Assembly (NCBI RefSeq): GCF_019635455.1
Contig: NZ_JAHBZJ010000001.1
Location: 310,001 to 374,000 of the forward strand
Length of the DNA stretch: 64,000 nt
Reading direction: 5' to 3'
Origin: Sphingomonas sp.
Lineage (GTDB): Bacteria > Pseudomonadota > Alphaproteobacteria > Sphingomonadales > Sphingomonadaceae
Position numbers and translations under genes: made by a program. Positions 38,021 through 48,200 of this stretch are shown here, in pieces. Within the stretch, counting starts at the first letter, position 1. The number at the start of each line of letters is the position of its first letter. The notes below the pieces were generated by a model, which did not search any database, was not told the origin of the DNA, and was given only the letters and a program-made list of their open reading frames with translations.

Positions 38021-39604
38021 GTGAGCGCATTCGGACGTCGTAGTGGACCAGGCGGTACGCCGGGTCGTCCCGCGTTCGGTGTCGCGCGTCCGATGCAGGG
38101 TGGCACGCCGGCGCGTCCCGTCGAGCCGGCGGGCGGAGAGCAGTTTCCGTCGCTACAGGATCTGCCGCTTCCCGGTGCCGCCGCGCAGGCGCCGGGCCAG
38201 TTCGACCCGCAGGCCCAGCCGGCCGCGACTCCCGCGCCCGCCGCCGCGACCACGCAACCGGCATCGACCACCGACGCGTTGCAGCGGCTGGCCGATCGTC
38301 AGGCGGCATCGGCAGAGGCCGGAAGTTCCCGCGTCGAGGGGTTCGAGGCGTCGATCCACCGCATCAAGGAACAGGTGCTTCCCCGCCTGCTCGAGCGTGT
38401 CGATCCCGAAGCGGCCGCCACGCTGAACAAGGACGAACTGGCGGAGGAATTCCGCCCGATCATCGGCGAAGTGCTCGCCGAGCTGAAGCTGACACTCAAC
38501 CGGCGCGAACAGTTCGCGCTGGAAAAGGTGCTGGTCGATGAACTGCTGGGCCTTGGCCCGCTTGAGGAATTGCTGGCCGATACCGCGATCAGCGACATCA
38601 TGGTCAATGGTCCCGACCAGACCTATGTCGAGCGCAAGGGCAAGCTGGAGCTGGCCAATATCCAGTTCCGCGACGAAGAGCATCTGTTCCAGATCGCGCA
38701 ACGTATCTGTAACTCGGTCGGCCGCCGCGTCGATCAGACCACGCCGCTCGCCGACGCCCGCCTGAAGGACGGCAGCCGCGTCAACGTGATCGTGCCGCCG
38801 CTGAGCCTGAGGGGGACGGCGATCTCGATCCGCAAATTTTCAGACAAACCGATTACGCTCGACATGATGGCCGGATTCGGGTCGATGTCGCAGAAAATGG
38901 CGACAATGCTGAAGATCGCCGGGGCAAGCCGTTACAATGTCGTCATTTCGGGCGGCACCGGTTCGGGCAAGACAACGATGCTGAATGCCCTGTCGAAGAT
39001 GATCGACCCGGGCGAACGCGTGCTGACGATCGAGGACGCCGCCGAACTGCGGCTGCAACAGCCCCACTGGCTGCCGCTGGAAACGCGCCCGCCCAACCTG
39101 GAGGGTCAGGGCGAAGTCACGATTCGCGATCTGGTCAAGAACGCGCTGCGTATGCGGCCGGACCGGATCATCCTGGGCGAAATTCGCGGCAGCGAGTGTT
39201 TCGACCTGCTCGCCGCAATGAACACCGGCCATGACGGATCAATGTGTACGCTGCACTCCAACTCCCCGCGCGAAGCGCTGGGGCGTATGGAAAACATGGT
39301 GATGATGGGCGACATCAAGATCCCGAAGGAGGCGATCAGCCGCCAGATCGCCGATTCGGTGGACCTGATCGTTCAGGTCAAGCGCCTGCGCGACGGCAGC
39401 CGCCGCGTCACCAACATCACCGAGGTGATCGGAATGGAAGGCCCGGTGATCGTGACGCAGGAACTGTTCAAGTTCGAGTATCTGGACGAGACGGCGGACG
39501 GCAAGATCGTCGGTGAATATCGGTCGATGGGCCTGCGCCCCTACACGCTCGACAAGGCCAAGCAGTTCGGGTTCGATCAGGCGCTGCTCGAGGCATGCCT
39601 GTAG
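38021..39604 (+). CDS. cpaF: CpaF/TadA-type secretion ATPase
   Basis: A 527-residue hexameric ATPase of the type II/IV secretion superfamily, which drives assembly of Flp/Tad pili. The first ~110 residues are Pro/Ala/Gly-rich linker. The N-terminal domain follows ([45 protein letters not shown]), then the motor with Walker A GGTGSGKT (311-318), the Asp box [10 protein letters not shown], Walker [13 protein letters not shown] and the His box [18 protein letters not shown] 38021 is preferred (GGGGGAAG upstream) over TTG 38006. None of the usual cpaBCE or tadBC partners are adjacent. Confidence 0.93.
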   Translation: MSAFGRRSGPGGTPGRPAFGVARPMQGGTPARPVEPAGGEQFPSLQDLPLPGAAAQAPGQFDPQAQPAATPAPAAATTQPASTTDALQRLADRQAASAEAGSSRVEGFEASIHRIKEQVLPRLLERVDPEAAATLNKDELAEEFRPIIGEVLAELKLTLNRREQFALEKVLVDELLGLGPLEELLADTAISDIMVNGPDQTYVERKGKLELANIQFRDEEHLFQIAQRICNSVGRRVDQTTPLADARLKDGSRVNVIVPPLSLRGTAISIRKFSDKPITLDMMAGFGSMSQKMATMLKIAGASRYNVVISGGTGSGKTTMLNALSKMIDPGERVLTIEDAAELRLQQPHWLPLETRPPNLEGQGEVTIRDLVKNALRMRPDRIILGEIRGSECFDLLAAMNTGHDGSMCTLHSNSPREALGRMENMVMMGDIKIPKEAISRQIADSVDLIVQVKRLRDGSRRVTNITEVIGMEGPVIVTQELFKFEYLDETADGKIVGEYRSMGLRPYTLDKAKQFGFDQALLEACL

Positions 39605-39698
39605 GATGTCGCGCACGCCCGGGGCGTGTTCGTAACCGGGACATTAACCACGACCGCAACCGCTGGCGCACGATCCGTGTCGCCCTACCCTGCGGCGC

Positions 39699-40883
39699 AT
39701 GGGATTCCACCGTCGCATGATGCTGATCGCCGCCCTGTTCGCGGCCTCGCTTCCGGCGTCACAGCTGCGCGCGGCCCCGCCGGTCATGGCACTGGCCCCC
39801 GACAGCGAGGCGCGATGGGTGCCGTTCGAGCTGAGCGCGACCAACCAGATCCGGTTTCGGACGATGGTCAACGGTCGCTGGGCCGAGGCGGTGCTCGACA
39901 CCGGGGTCAGCGACAGCGCGCTGAGTGCCGGCTTTGCGCGGCGACTGGGTCTGAAGCCGCTGGTCGAGGGTCGCGCCGATGCGATCGGCGGCAGCATCAC
40001 CCTCGCCTGGACCGGGATCGACCGGATCGAGGTCGGCGGCATGGTACGCACCGGCGGACGGATCGCGATCATCGATGGCGACGCCCGCGCGACCGGCGAG
40101 CGGCCGGTGGACCTGTTCGTCGGCGCCGACCTGCTCGCCGCCAACGCGCTGGAGATCGATTACGATGCCCAGCGGTTTCGCCTGATTCCATCGGGGCGAA
40201 TGCCGTTCCGCGGGGTCACCCTGCCGCTGGCGCGAACCGATCGGTCGGGCCTGTATCTCAGCCGGATCGTGCTGGGCGACATCACCACCCCGATGATCGT
40301 CGATACCGGCGATGGCAGCATGGTGACACTCACCCAGACGGCATCGCGCCGGCTGGACGCGCGGATCGGCCCCAGGACGACCGCCATCGCCTATGGTCTG
40401 GGCGGTGCGGTAGAGGGGGAGATCGGCGTCCTGCCCAGCCTGCGCCTCGCCGCGCTGACGCTGCGCGAGGTCGAGTTGCGAATCGAGCCGGATGCGGGCT
40501 TTTCGGGTCGCAAGGGCGCGGGCGGGCGGATCGGCAACGGCCTGCTGCGCCGGCACCGGGTGCTGCTCGATCCCGGCGCGGGGCGCATGGTCCTGGCCCC
40601 CGGGGCGCGCGCGGACTGGCCGGTCGCGCGATCAACCAGCGGGCTGATGCTGGCGGCGGCAGGCGAACGGCTGCGCGTGCTGCACGTGATGCGCGGCAGC
40701 CCGGCGGCGGACGACGGTTGGCGCGTGGGGACGGAAATCTGCGCGGTGGACGGCAATCCGGTGAGCGCGAGCCGATATGCCGGGGCGGTATCCGGCTGGA
40801 CCAGCGGAGCGCCCGGACGCACCGTCAGGCTGAGCCTGTGCGGCGGCGGCGAACGCGACCTGACGCTTCGTCGTTTCTATTAG
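39699..40883 (+). CDS. Retropepsin-like aspartyl protease with PDZ domain
   Basis: A 394-residue exported protein (signal peptide to about LRA, residue 25). Two aspartic protease motifs are seen, VLDTGVSDSAL (about residue 66) and IVDTGDGSMVTL (about 203), so one chain could form both halves of an active site. The C-terminal ~90 residues form a PDZ-like domain (GLMLAAAGERLRVLHVMRGSPAADDGWRVGTEI, then NPVSAS). Likely a periplasmic protease or peptide-binding protein. The ATG at 39699 gives the signal peptide. The stop overlaps the convergent small membrane protein gene by 4 nt. Confidence 0.85.
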   Translation: MGFHRRMMLIAALFAASLPASQLRAAPPVMALAPDSEARWVPFELSATNQIRFRTMVNGRWAEAVLDTGVSDSALSAGFARRLGLKPLVEGRADAIGGSITLAWTGIDRIEVGGMVRTGGRIAIIDGDARATGERPVDLFVGADLLAANALEIDYDAQRFRLIPSGRMPFRGVTLPLARTDRSGLYLSRIVLGDITTPMIVDTGDGSMVTLTQTASRRLDARIGPRTTAIAYGLGGAVEGEIGVLPSLRLAALTLREVELRIEPDAGFSGRKGAGGRIGNGLLRRHRVLLDPGAGRMVLAPGARADWPVARSTSGLMLAAAGERLRVLHVMRGSPAADDGWRVGTEICAVDGNPVSASRYAGAVSGWTSGAPGRTVRLSLCGGGERDLTLRRFY

Positions 40884-41065
40884 GTTCGGATCGCCAGCGC
40901 GGCGCACACCACGGCGAACAGCAGCGCCATCAGCTGGATCAACGTCCACGGCATCCAGCCGACCCGGTCAAGGTCGCGGCGGTTCGCGCGGCGCCAGTCG
41001 GCCAGCCCGCTTCCCGCAGCCACCAGCACCAGCGTTCCCGCCCCGATCCATAACGGCACTTGCAT
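40880..41065 (-). CDS. Small membrane protein, two helices
   Basis: A 61-residue protein with two hydrophobic segments (about residues 5-20 and 40-58) separated by a basic loop (DWRRANRRDLDRVGWMPW). The composition and the neat fit into the space between two genes support a real gene. Its function is unknown and no family is recognised. The ATG at 41065 is divergent from the methyltransferase-like gene. Confidence 0.5.
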   Translation of the reverse strand: MQVPLWIGAGTLVLVAAGSGLADWRRANRRDLDRVGWMPWTLIQLMALLFAVVCAALAIRT

Positions 41066-41112
41066 CGATTCCCGTCCGCCTTCACCCTGGCCGGATCAGG
41101 AGAGGACCCGTC

Positions 41113-41958
41113 ATGCGTATCACCCCCCGCCCCGTCGCGCTCGCCATCGTCATCGCCACCGGCCTGGTATCCGCCGCGGCGATCGGCGCCCCCCAGATGG
41201 GATCGGCGGTCCGCGATGTGAAGGCGGCGGTCGCCGCGCCGACGCGCTCGCCCGCGAACATCGCCCGCGACCGGTATCGCCACCCCGTCGAAACGCTGAA
41301 CTTTTTCGGCGTGAAGCCGGGCGACACGGTCGTCGAACTATGGCCCGGCGGCGGCTGGTACACCGAAATCCTGGCCCCCTATGTCGCGCGTGGGGGCGGC
41401 ACCTATTACGCCGCCGCGCTCGACCGATTGTCGGGCGGCACGAAGAAGATGATCGCGGAAAAGCCCGCGCTTTATGGCAAGATCAGGCTCGCCGCCTTTC
41501 CCGCATTCGCCCCCACCGACACGCGCGTGCCGGATGGCAGCGCGGATGTCGTGCTGACCTTCCGCAATGTCCATAACTGGCGCATGGGCTATCAGCGCGC
41601 GGACAAGCAGGATTACGCGCCCGAGGCATTCCGACAGATCTTTGCGATGCTGAAGCCCGGCGGTGTGCTGGGCGTGGTCGATCATCGCCTGCCCGAAAGC
41701 GCGAGCGACGAGCGCGAACGGTCGAGCGGCTATATGAAGGTATCGACGATCCGCAAGCTGGCGGCCGATGCGGGGTTCGAGTTCGTCGCCGCATCCCAGG
41801 TGAACGCCAACCCGCGGGACCGCGCGGATTGGCCCGACGGCGTGTGGACGCTGCCGCCAAGCTATCGCCTGAAGGATGTCGATCGCGCGAAATATGAAGC
41901 GATCGGCGAAAGCGACCGGATGACGCTGAAATTCAGGAAGCCGAAGCGCGTACGCTGA
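41113..41958 (+). CDS. Exported class I methyltransferase-like protein
   Basis: A 281-residue protein with a signal peptide (hydrophobic to about residue 26, cleavage near IGAPQ). The mature part has a methyltransferase-like fold: ETLNFFGVKPGDTVVELWPGGGWYTEILAPY carries the glycine-rich motif I, VVLTFRNVHNW takes the place of motif IV, and LKPGGVLGVVDHRLP follows. SAM is not expected in the periplasm, so either export does not occur or the domain has another role. Similar signal-bearing proteins are known (COG4798). The ATG at 41113 has an AGGAGAGGA site. Confidence 0.83.
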   Translation: MRITPRPVALAIVIATGLVSAAAIGAPQMGSAVRDVKAAVAAPTRSPANIARDRYRHPVETLNFFGVKPGDTVVELWPGGGWYTEILAPYVARGGGTYYAAALDRLSGGTKKMIAEKPALYGKIRLAAFPAFAPTDTRVPDGSADVVLTFRNVHNWRMGYQRADKQDYAPEAFRQIFAMLKPGGVLGVVDHRLPESASDERERSSGYMKVSTIRKLAADAGFEFVAASQVNANPRDRADWPDGVWTLPPSYRLKDVDRAKYEAIGESDRMTLKFRKPKRVR

Positions 41959-41968
41959 CGCGCGCGGT

Positions 41969-42532
41969 TCAGCCCAGCTTGTCGACCTGTTCCTTCAGCG
42001 CCGACAGTTGCGCCTTCAGGGCGGCGATCTCGTCGTCCTTGCTGGTTTCCGGTGCCGTGCCACCGGGCTTTGCGCCGGACGCGGCCGCCCCCGGCTTGAA
42101 CGCGCCGGCCGCAGCCTCGAACATCGCCATGTTGCGCTTGGCGATCTCGGCGAAGGGCGAGTTGGCGAACGCGCCCTCGACCGCGCTCTTGAACTGTTCC
42201 TGATTGCGGCGGAAGCTTTCCATCGACGCTTCCAGATAGCCGGGGACCATCGCCTGCATGCTGTCGCCATAGAGCGCGATCAGCTGGCGCAGGAAGCTGA
42301 CCGGCAACAGCGTCTGGCCACGCGCTTCCTCTTCCATGATGATCTGGGTGAGGACATTATGGGTGATGTCCTCCTCGCTCTTTGCGTCGATGACCTTGAA
42401 GTCGCGCCCCTCGCGCGTCATGGCGGCGAGGTGATCGAGCGTGATGTAGGACGAGGTTTCGGTGTTATAAAGGCGACGGTTCGCGTATTTCTTGATAATC
42501 ACCGGGCCGTCGGCGTTGGCGGTCTTCTTCAT
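41969..42532 (-). CDS. phaR: Polyhydroxyalkanoate synthesis repressor PhaR
   Basis: A DNA-binding regulator that represses phasin genes and is released by binding to PHA. It is 187 residues. The N-terminal PHB_acc_N domain IIKKYANRRLYNTETSSYITLDHLAAM is nearly invariant in the family, followed by DFKVIDAKSEEDITHNVLTQII and the polymer-binding part FLRQLIALYGDSMQAMVPGYLE. The C-terminus is a short coiled coil (DDEIAALKAQLSALKEQVDKLG). The ATG at 42532 has AGGGGG upstream. It is divergent from the PhaC-like gene with only 22 nt between the two starts. Confidence 0.95.
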   Translation of the reverse strand: MKKTANADGPVIIKKYANRRLYNTETSSYITLDHLAAMTREGRDFKVIDAKSEEDITHNVLTQIIMEEEARGQTLLPVSFLRQLIALYGDSMQAMVPGYLEASMESFRRNQEQFKSAVEGAFANSPFAEIAKRNMAMFEAAAGAFKPGAAASGAKPGGTAPETSKDDEIAALKAQLSALKEQVDKLG

Positions 42533-42554
42533 GCAGGCCCCCTGAGGATGTTGC

Positions 42555-43628
42555 ATGTCCCTAGCACCATTTGATGCCGCACCGCAACACGGCCCGCGCC
42601 CCCTTCCGCTGTTCCTGCAATTGCTGCGCAGCGAAACGCAGGGCGCGCCGGAACGCCGCGCCGCGGCGATGGCGGGACTGGCGGCATATCAGGCGGCAAG
42701 ACGCCCGCGACCACGCCGCCCGATGCCGGTCGTCGCGCGCGCGGGCCGCGCGACGCTGCGCGACTATGGCGATGCCGGCACCGGGCGCGGGGTTCCGGTG
42801 GTGTTCGTGCCGTCGCTGATCAATCCGCCCGTCATCCTCGACATGCCGTACCGCAAGTCGCTGCTGCGCTGGCTGTCGCGGCGCGGCGTGCGCCCGCTGC
42901 TGGTCGATTGGGGGGACCCGACACCGGCGGATCGGGCGCAGGATGTCGCCGGGCATGTCGTCGAGATGCTGGTCCCGTTATTGCGCAGCATCGGCGAACC
43001 GGCGGCGCTGGCCGGCTATTGCCTGGGCGGGACCATGGCTGCGGCCGCCGCCGCGCATGTGCCGGTGCGCGGATTGGCGAAGATCGCGGCACCGTGGCGC
43101 TTCTCAGGCTTCGGCGACGAGGCACTGTCGCGGATCGACGCGCTGTGGGAAGCCGCGCAGCCGACCTGCGAAGCGCTGGGCCTGGTGCCGATGGAGGTCT
43201 TGCAGGCCGGCTTCTGGCAGCTCGATCCGGCGCGCACGGTCGCCAAGTTCGAACGGTTCGCCCGGCTGGACCCGGCCAGCACGGAGGCCCGTGCATTCGT
43301 GGCGATGGAGGATTGGGCTAATGCAGGCGCCCCGCTGACCTATGCCGCCGGACGCCAGATGTTCGACGATTTCTTCAGCGCCGACTTGCCGGGGCGCGGC
43401 GCCTGGCGGGTTGGCGGACGCATCGCCGATCCGATCGCCCTGCCCTGTCCGACGGTGGAGTTCGTATCGCTGACCGATCGCATCGTCCCCGCCGCCAGCG
43501 CCGCCGGGCTGAACGACCGGCGCGAACTGCGGCTGGGCCATGTCGGCATGATCGTCGGGTCGTCGGCGCGGGCGATGCTGTGGGAGCCGCTCGCGGACTG
43601 GCTAACCGCGCTTCCCGCGCCTAGATAG
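42555..43628 (+). CDS. Short PhaC-like alpha/beta hydrolase
   Basis: A 357-residue protein related to PHA synthases but lacking their long N-terminal domain. The elbow is GYCLGGTMAA with Cys (C156) in the nucleophile position as in PhaC; the acid is probably in SLTDRIVPA and the His in LGHVGMIVG. VPSLINPPVILDMP and WGDPTPADRAQDV also follow the PhaC pattern. It may be a secondary synthase, a thiolase-linked PHA enzyme or a depolymerase-like protein. The ATG at 42555 has AGGA 8 nt upstream. It is divergent from phaR and followed by the thiolase gene 27 nt downstream. Confidence 0.85.
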   Translation: MSLAPFDAAPQHGPRPLPLFLQLLRSETQGAPERRAAAMAGLAAYQAARRPRPRRPMPVVARAGRATLRDYGDAGTGRGVPVVFVPSLINPPVILDMPYRKSLLRWLSRRGVRPLLVDWGDPTPADRAQDVAGHVVEMLVPLLRSIGEPAALAGYCLGGTMAAAAAAHVPVRGLAKIAAPWRFSGFGDEALSRIDALWEAAQPTCEALGLVPMEVLQAGFWQLDPARTVAKFERFARLDPASTEARAFVAMEDWANAGAPLTYAAGRQMFDDFFSADLPGRGAWRVGGRIADPIALPCPTVEFVSLTDRIVPAASAAGLNDRRELRLGHVGMIVGSSARAMLWEPLADWLTALPAPR

Positions 43629-43655
43629 CCCGCAACCGGAATGAAGGAGACCGCC

Positions 43656-44831
43656 ATGACCGATGTCGTCATCACCGCCGCCAAGCGCACGCCCGTGGGC
43701 AGCTTTCTGGGCGCGTTCGCATCCACCCCCGCGCACGAGCTCGGCCGCATCGCGATCGAGGCCGCGCTGGAACAGGCCGGGGTCAAGGGCGAGGACGTCT
43801 CCGAAGTGATTCTGGGCCAGGTGCTGACGGCGGCGCAGGGGCAGAATCCGGCGCGCCAGGCATCGATGGCGGCGGGTGTCCCGAAAGAGGTTCCTGCCTG
43901 GGGCCTCAATCAGGTCTGCGGCTCCGGCCTCCGCGCCGTCGCGCTTGCGGCGCAGGCGGTGCAGACCGGAGACGCGTCGATCGTGGTGGCGGGCGGACAG
44001 GAATCGATGTCGCTCTCCGCACATGCGCAGTCGATCCGGGCGGGCGCGAAGATGGGTGACCTGGCGCTGATCGACACGATGATCAGGGACGGGCTGACCG
44101 ACGTATTCAACGGCTATCACATGGGCATCACCGCCGAGAATCTGGCCGAACAATATCAGGTGACCCGGGGTGAGCAGGACGAATTCGCCGTCCGCTCCCA
44201 GAATCTCGCCGAACAGGCCCGCGCAGCCGGCAGGTTCCGCGACGAGATCGCGCCGGTGACGCTGAAGACCCGCAAGGGCGAGACGGTGGTCGATCAGGAC
44301 GAATATATCCGCGCCGGCGCGACGATCGATTCGGTTGCGGGACTGCGGCCCGCGTTCAAGAAGGACGGATCGGTCACCGCCGGCAACGCGTCCGGCATCA
44401 ATGACGGTGCGGCGGCGCTGGTGGTGATGAGCCGCGAGGAAGCCGAAAAGCGCGGCGCGCCGGTGCTGGCGACGATCCGCAGCTGGGCGACGGCCGGCGT
44501 CGATCCGTCGGTGATGGGTATCGGGCCGGTGCCGGCGACCCGGCGCGCGCTGGAAAAGGCGGGGTGGACCGTCGCCGACCTGGACCTGATCGAGGCGAAT
44601 GAGGCGTTCGCGGCACAGGCGCTGTCGGTCGGCAAGGAACTGGGTTTCGACCCCGACAAGGTGAATGTGAACGGCGGGGCGATCGCGATCGGCCATCCGA
44701 TCGGCGCCAGCGGCGCGCGCGTGCTGACCACCCTGTTGTACGAAATGAAGCGTCGCGACGCGAAAAAGGGGCTGGCGACGCTCTGCATCGGCGGCGGCAT
44801 GGGCATCGCGATGTGCGTCGAACGCGACTGA
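43656..44831 (+). CDS. phaA: Acetyl-CoA C-acetyltransferase (thiolase)
   Basis: A 391-residue biosynthetic-type thiolase condensing two acetyl-CoA to acetoacetyl-CoA, the first step of PHB synthesis. C88 in [11 protein letters not shown] is the acyl-binding residue, the catalytic His is in [10 protein letters not shown] and the second Cys in [25 protein letters not shown] is also typical. The ATG at 43656 has AAGGAG. The gene sits behind the PhaC-like gene and near phaR, so a PHA role (phaA) is favoured over a purely degradative one (atoB); phaB is not in the window. Confidence 0.9.
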   Translation: MTDVVITAAKRTPVGSFLGAFASTPAHELGRIAIEAALEQAGVKGEDVSEVILGQVLTAAQGQNPARQASMAAGVPKEVPAWGLNQVCGSGLRAVALAAQAVQTGDASIVVAGGQESMSLSAHAQSIRAGAKMGDLALIDTMIRDGLTDVFNGYHMGITAENLAEQYQVTRGEQDEFAVRSQNLAEQARAAGRFRDEIAPVTLKTRKGETVVDQDEYIRAGATIDSVAGLRPAFKKDGSVTAGNASGINDGAAALVVMSREEAEKRGAPVLATIRSWATAGVDPSVMGIGPVPATRRALEKAGWTVADLDLIEANEAFAAQALSVGKELGFDPDKVNVNGGAIAIGHPIGASGARVLTTLLYEMKRRDAKKGLATLCIGGGMGIAMCVERD

Positions 44832-44881
44832 TCGCAGGTATCGCCGGCGAGACATCCCGTCTGCCATCGACATGACATCCA

Positions 44882-44917
44882 ATACGGCGCCCCATCGCCC
44901 AGGATGGGGCGCCGTAT
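44882..44917 (+). terminator. Strong hairpin after the thiolase gene
   Basis: ATACGGCGCCCCATC and its perfect complement form a 15-bp stem around the loop GCCCAG. It lies 50 nt after the stop. No T-run follows, so termination may rely on the stem alone or the hairpin may protect the 3' end. Confidence 0.6.
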
Positions 44918-45213
44918 CCATATCGACTTGCGACGAATTTATTATAGATCACGCAAAACAAATACGCGACGCAATATTTCGGATCCGTATAGTTTCCGAC
45001 CATTTCGTAGAATCGTGAAACTACAAATGATCACGTTACAATTTACGTTTCATAGTATATTGGAAAATTTCGGGCGACGCTCAGGTTTGTAGCAAATCGG
45101 CAACACTGGCCCGGAAATTTCCGACAATGCTAACTTTCGGCATATTGTGACCGCACCGGCTTTTGGGTTCTTTCCCGGCGATCAGGCATCCCGCCTGTCC
45201 AGGGGCAACTCAC
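44918..45213 (+). promoter_or_regulatory. AT-rich intergenic region upstream of the TonB receptor
   Basis: This gene-free stretch is far richer in A and T than anything else in the window (for example TTTATTATAG near 44938 and TAGTATATTGG near 45053). It probably holds the receptor promoter and its control sites, but I cannot fix -35/-10 boxes. Two related elements, TGGAAAATTTCG at 45061-45072 and the perfect palindrome at 45112-45123, are candidate operators. Short open frames here look spurious. Confidence 0.5.
45112..45123. promoter_or_regulatory. Perfect 12-bp palindrome upstream of the TonB receptor
   Basis: CGGAAATTTCCG is exactly self-complementary and begins 102 nt before the receptor ATG. 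A similar imperfect element lies 51 nt further upstream. The spacing of close to five helical turns suits two dimers on one face of the DNA. The regulator is unknown. Confidence 0.4.
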
Positions 45214-48200
45214 ATGAAGTTCAACCGGCTTCTGGCGGCAACCGCGCTCGCCAGCACCTTCGCAATCACGCCGCAGGTCGCATTCGCGCAGACCGCGTCC
45301 GACACCGCCGCCAGCTCCGAAGGCGAGGAAGCGCCGACCACCGCCGGCGAGACCAAGGAAGGCGAGATCGTCGTCGTCGGTTCGCGCATCCGTCGCAGCA
45401 ACCTGACCACCGCCGACCCGATTCAGGTCATCACGCGTGAGGAAACCACCTCCGCCGGGTTCAACTCGACCGCCGAAATCCTGCAAAGCGCACAGGTCAC
45501 CGGCGGCACCAGCCAGATCAACAACTCGTTCGGCGGCTTCGTCACCGCCGGCGGTCCCGGCGCCAACACCGTGTCGCTGCGCGGCCTGGGTACGACCCGC
45601 ACCCTCGTCCTGCTGAACGGCCGCCGCATCGCGCCGGCGGGCTCGCGCGGGCAGGTCGGCGCGGCCGACCTCACCGTGCTGCCCAACGCGATCCTCGACC
45701 GCGTCGAAGTGCTGAACACCGGCGCGTCGTCCATCTATGGATCGGACGCGGTCGCGGGCGTCATCAACCTCGTCACCCGCGACGACATCAAGGGCGTCGT
45801 CCTGGAGGCCCAGCACAACGTTCCGGAAATCGGCGCCGGCGTCACCCGCCGCTATTCGGCGGTGTTCGGCACCCGGTTCGAAGGGTTCAAGATCGCCGGG
45901 TCGGTCGAATATTACAACCGCGACGCGGTGAAGCTGGGCGATCTCGACTTCACCCGCTGTCAGCGCGCGCTGCGCAGCAGCGCCGCGAACCCGGCGTTCG
46001 GTTCGGCCGATCTGATCGACGCGCGCACCGGCCAGCCCAAATGCTTCGGCGAAATCAGCGTCACCGGCGATAGCGGCGTGACCGTCAACACGATCGGTAC
46101 GCGCGACTATGCCGGCACCACCGTCGCGCTGGCTCCCGGCATCCCGGCCGGTTACGGCACGCTGCCGACGAGCGCAGGCTATGGCACGATCGCACAGCAG
46201 GTCTGCAACCGGTTCCGCCCCAATGCGGCGGTCACCACCGGCGCGCTGCCCGGCTATGAGTGCGTCGGCGGCGGCCTGATCCCGACCGGCCTGCGCGACA
46301 CGCTGCCGCGCAATTTCTTCCTCGGCGACGTGGTTTCGCCGGGCGAGCAGTTCAACGGCTATCTCCAGGCGAGCCTGGAACTGCCGGGCCTGAACAATGC
46401 CGAAGTCTATACCGAGATCATGGCCAATCGCCGCAAGTCGAAGCAGACCAGCGGCAGCCGCCAGCTCACGATCGACTATCCGCTGGGCAGCCCGCTCTAC
46501 AGCGCGACCCAGTTCCCCGGCCAGTTCCTGCCCGCGCAGGCCGGCGGCATCACCGGCACCAACGCGATCGGCGTGCGCGCCTTCACCGAATATGGTCCGT
46601 ATGAGAACCGCCAGACGGTCGATTTCATCCGCGGCCTGATCGGCGTGCGCGGTGACCTGTTCGGCGACTGGCGCTACGACGCGTCGGTGATGCGCAGCTG
46701 GTCGGACTCGACCTATGAGACCGACACGGTGCTGACCGACAAGATCGCCCAGAGCCTGGACGTCGTGTCGTCGGGCGGTACGCTGGTGTGCCGCAACACG
46801 CTGAACGGCTGCGTCGCGGCACCGTCGCTGAGCGCGAACGTGGTCAACGGCATCGTGCCGCAGGCATGGTTCGACTTCATCAGCGAAACCACCGTCGGCC
46901 ACACCAAATATCGCGAGACGATCGCCAACCTGACGTTCGACGGTTCGCTGTTCAAGCTGCCGGGCGGCCCGCTCTCGGTCGCGCTGGGCGTCGAATATCG
47001 CAAGGCGCGGATCGACGACACGCCGTCGCGCGATAGCCAGGCGAACAACCTGTACGGCCTCACCTCCTCGGGCATCACCCGCGGCACCGATTCGGTGAAG
47101 GAAGCGTTCGGCGAAATCGAAGCGCCGATCCTGGCGGACGTGCCGTTCTTCTATCGCCTGACGCTCAACGCATCGGGCCGCTATACCGACTATAAGTCCT
47201 ATGGCTCGCAATGGACCTACAAGATCGGCGGCCTGTGGGCGCCGGCCAAGTTCCTGTCCTTCCGCGGCAGCTATGGCACGTCGTATCGCGCCCCGGCGCT
47301 GTTCGAACAGTTCCTTGGCCCGACGAGCGGTTTCCAGTCGCAGAACAACGATCCGTGCAACAGCTACGGCACGCGTGACGCGACCTCGAACCGCTACATC
47401 AACTGTCAGTCGCTGGGTCTTCCGACCACCTATACGGCCACGTCGAGCATTCGCGTGAACCAGCAGGGTGGCGCGGCCACGGGTCTGTCGGCGGAAACGT
47501 CGCGCGCCTACACCTTTGGCGGCGTGTTCGAACCGAATCTCGGCTCGTTCGGTCGCTTCTCGTTCGGCGTCGATTATTTCAACGTGCTGGTCGAGAACGG
47601 CGTGTCGCAGCTCACCTATCTGAACATCCTGTCGACCTGCTATGACAGCGCGCCGGCGGACTTCAAGGCGAACCAGGACACCTGCGCCCTGATCCAGCGC
47701 GCTGCGACGGCACCCTATGGCCTCACCGTGACCACGGGCTATGTGAACATCTCGAACGCCGCGGTCAGCGGCATCGACTTCACCGCCCGCTATCAGGTTC
47801 CGGTGTTCGGTGGCACGTTCCGTCTGAACGCGGCGGTGACGAAATATGACCAGCGCTACAGCCAGACGCTGCCGACCGACACGATCCGCAACACGATCGG
47901 CGCGGTCAACAATCCGGAATGGACGGGGACGTTCGACGCCTCGTTCAAATATGATCGCTTCACGCTGCGTTACGGCGTCGAGTGGCTGGACGGCACGAAC
48001 ACCAGTGCCTTCCAGCTCGGCACGACCGACGCGACGCGGGCGACCTATTACTTCCAGACGCCGGATTACTTCACCCACTCCGCCTCGGTTCGTTATCAGG
48101 GCGACAAGTTCGGCCTGGTGCTGGGCGTGCGCAATCTGACGAACGCGGCGCTGCCGCAGATTTCGTCGGGCGCCTACAACCGGATCGGCAACGTGCCGCT

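Noticed and set aside
44904..45092. 62-codon open frame in the AT-rich region before the TonB receptor
   Set aside because: Begins inside the hairpin after the thiolase gene, has no Shine-Dalgarno site and gives an improbable sequence; the region looks regulatory.
45130..48078. Very long open frame (982 codons) antisense to the TonB receptor
   Set aside because: The translation is Arg/Ala/Asp-rich without any domain, as expected opposite a GC-rich gene. The plus-strand receptor is complete and obvious.
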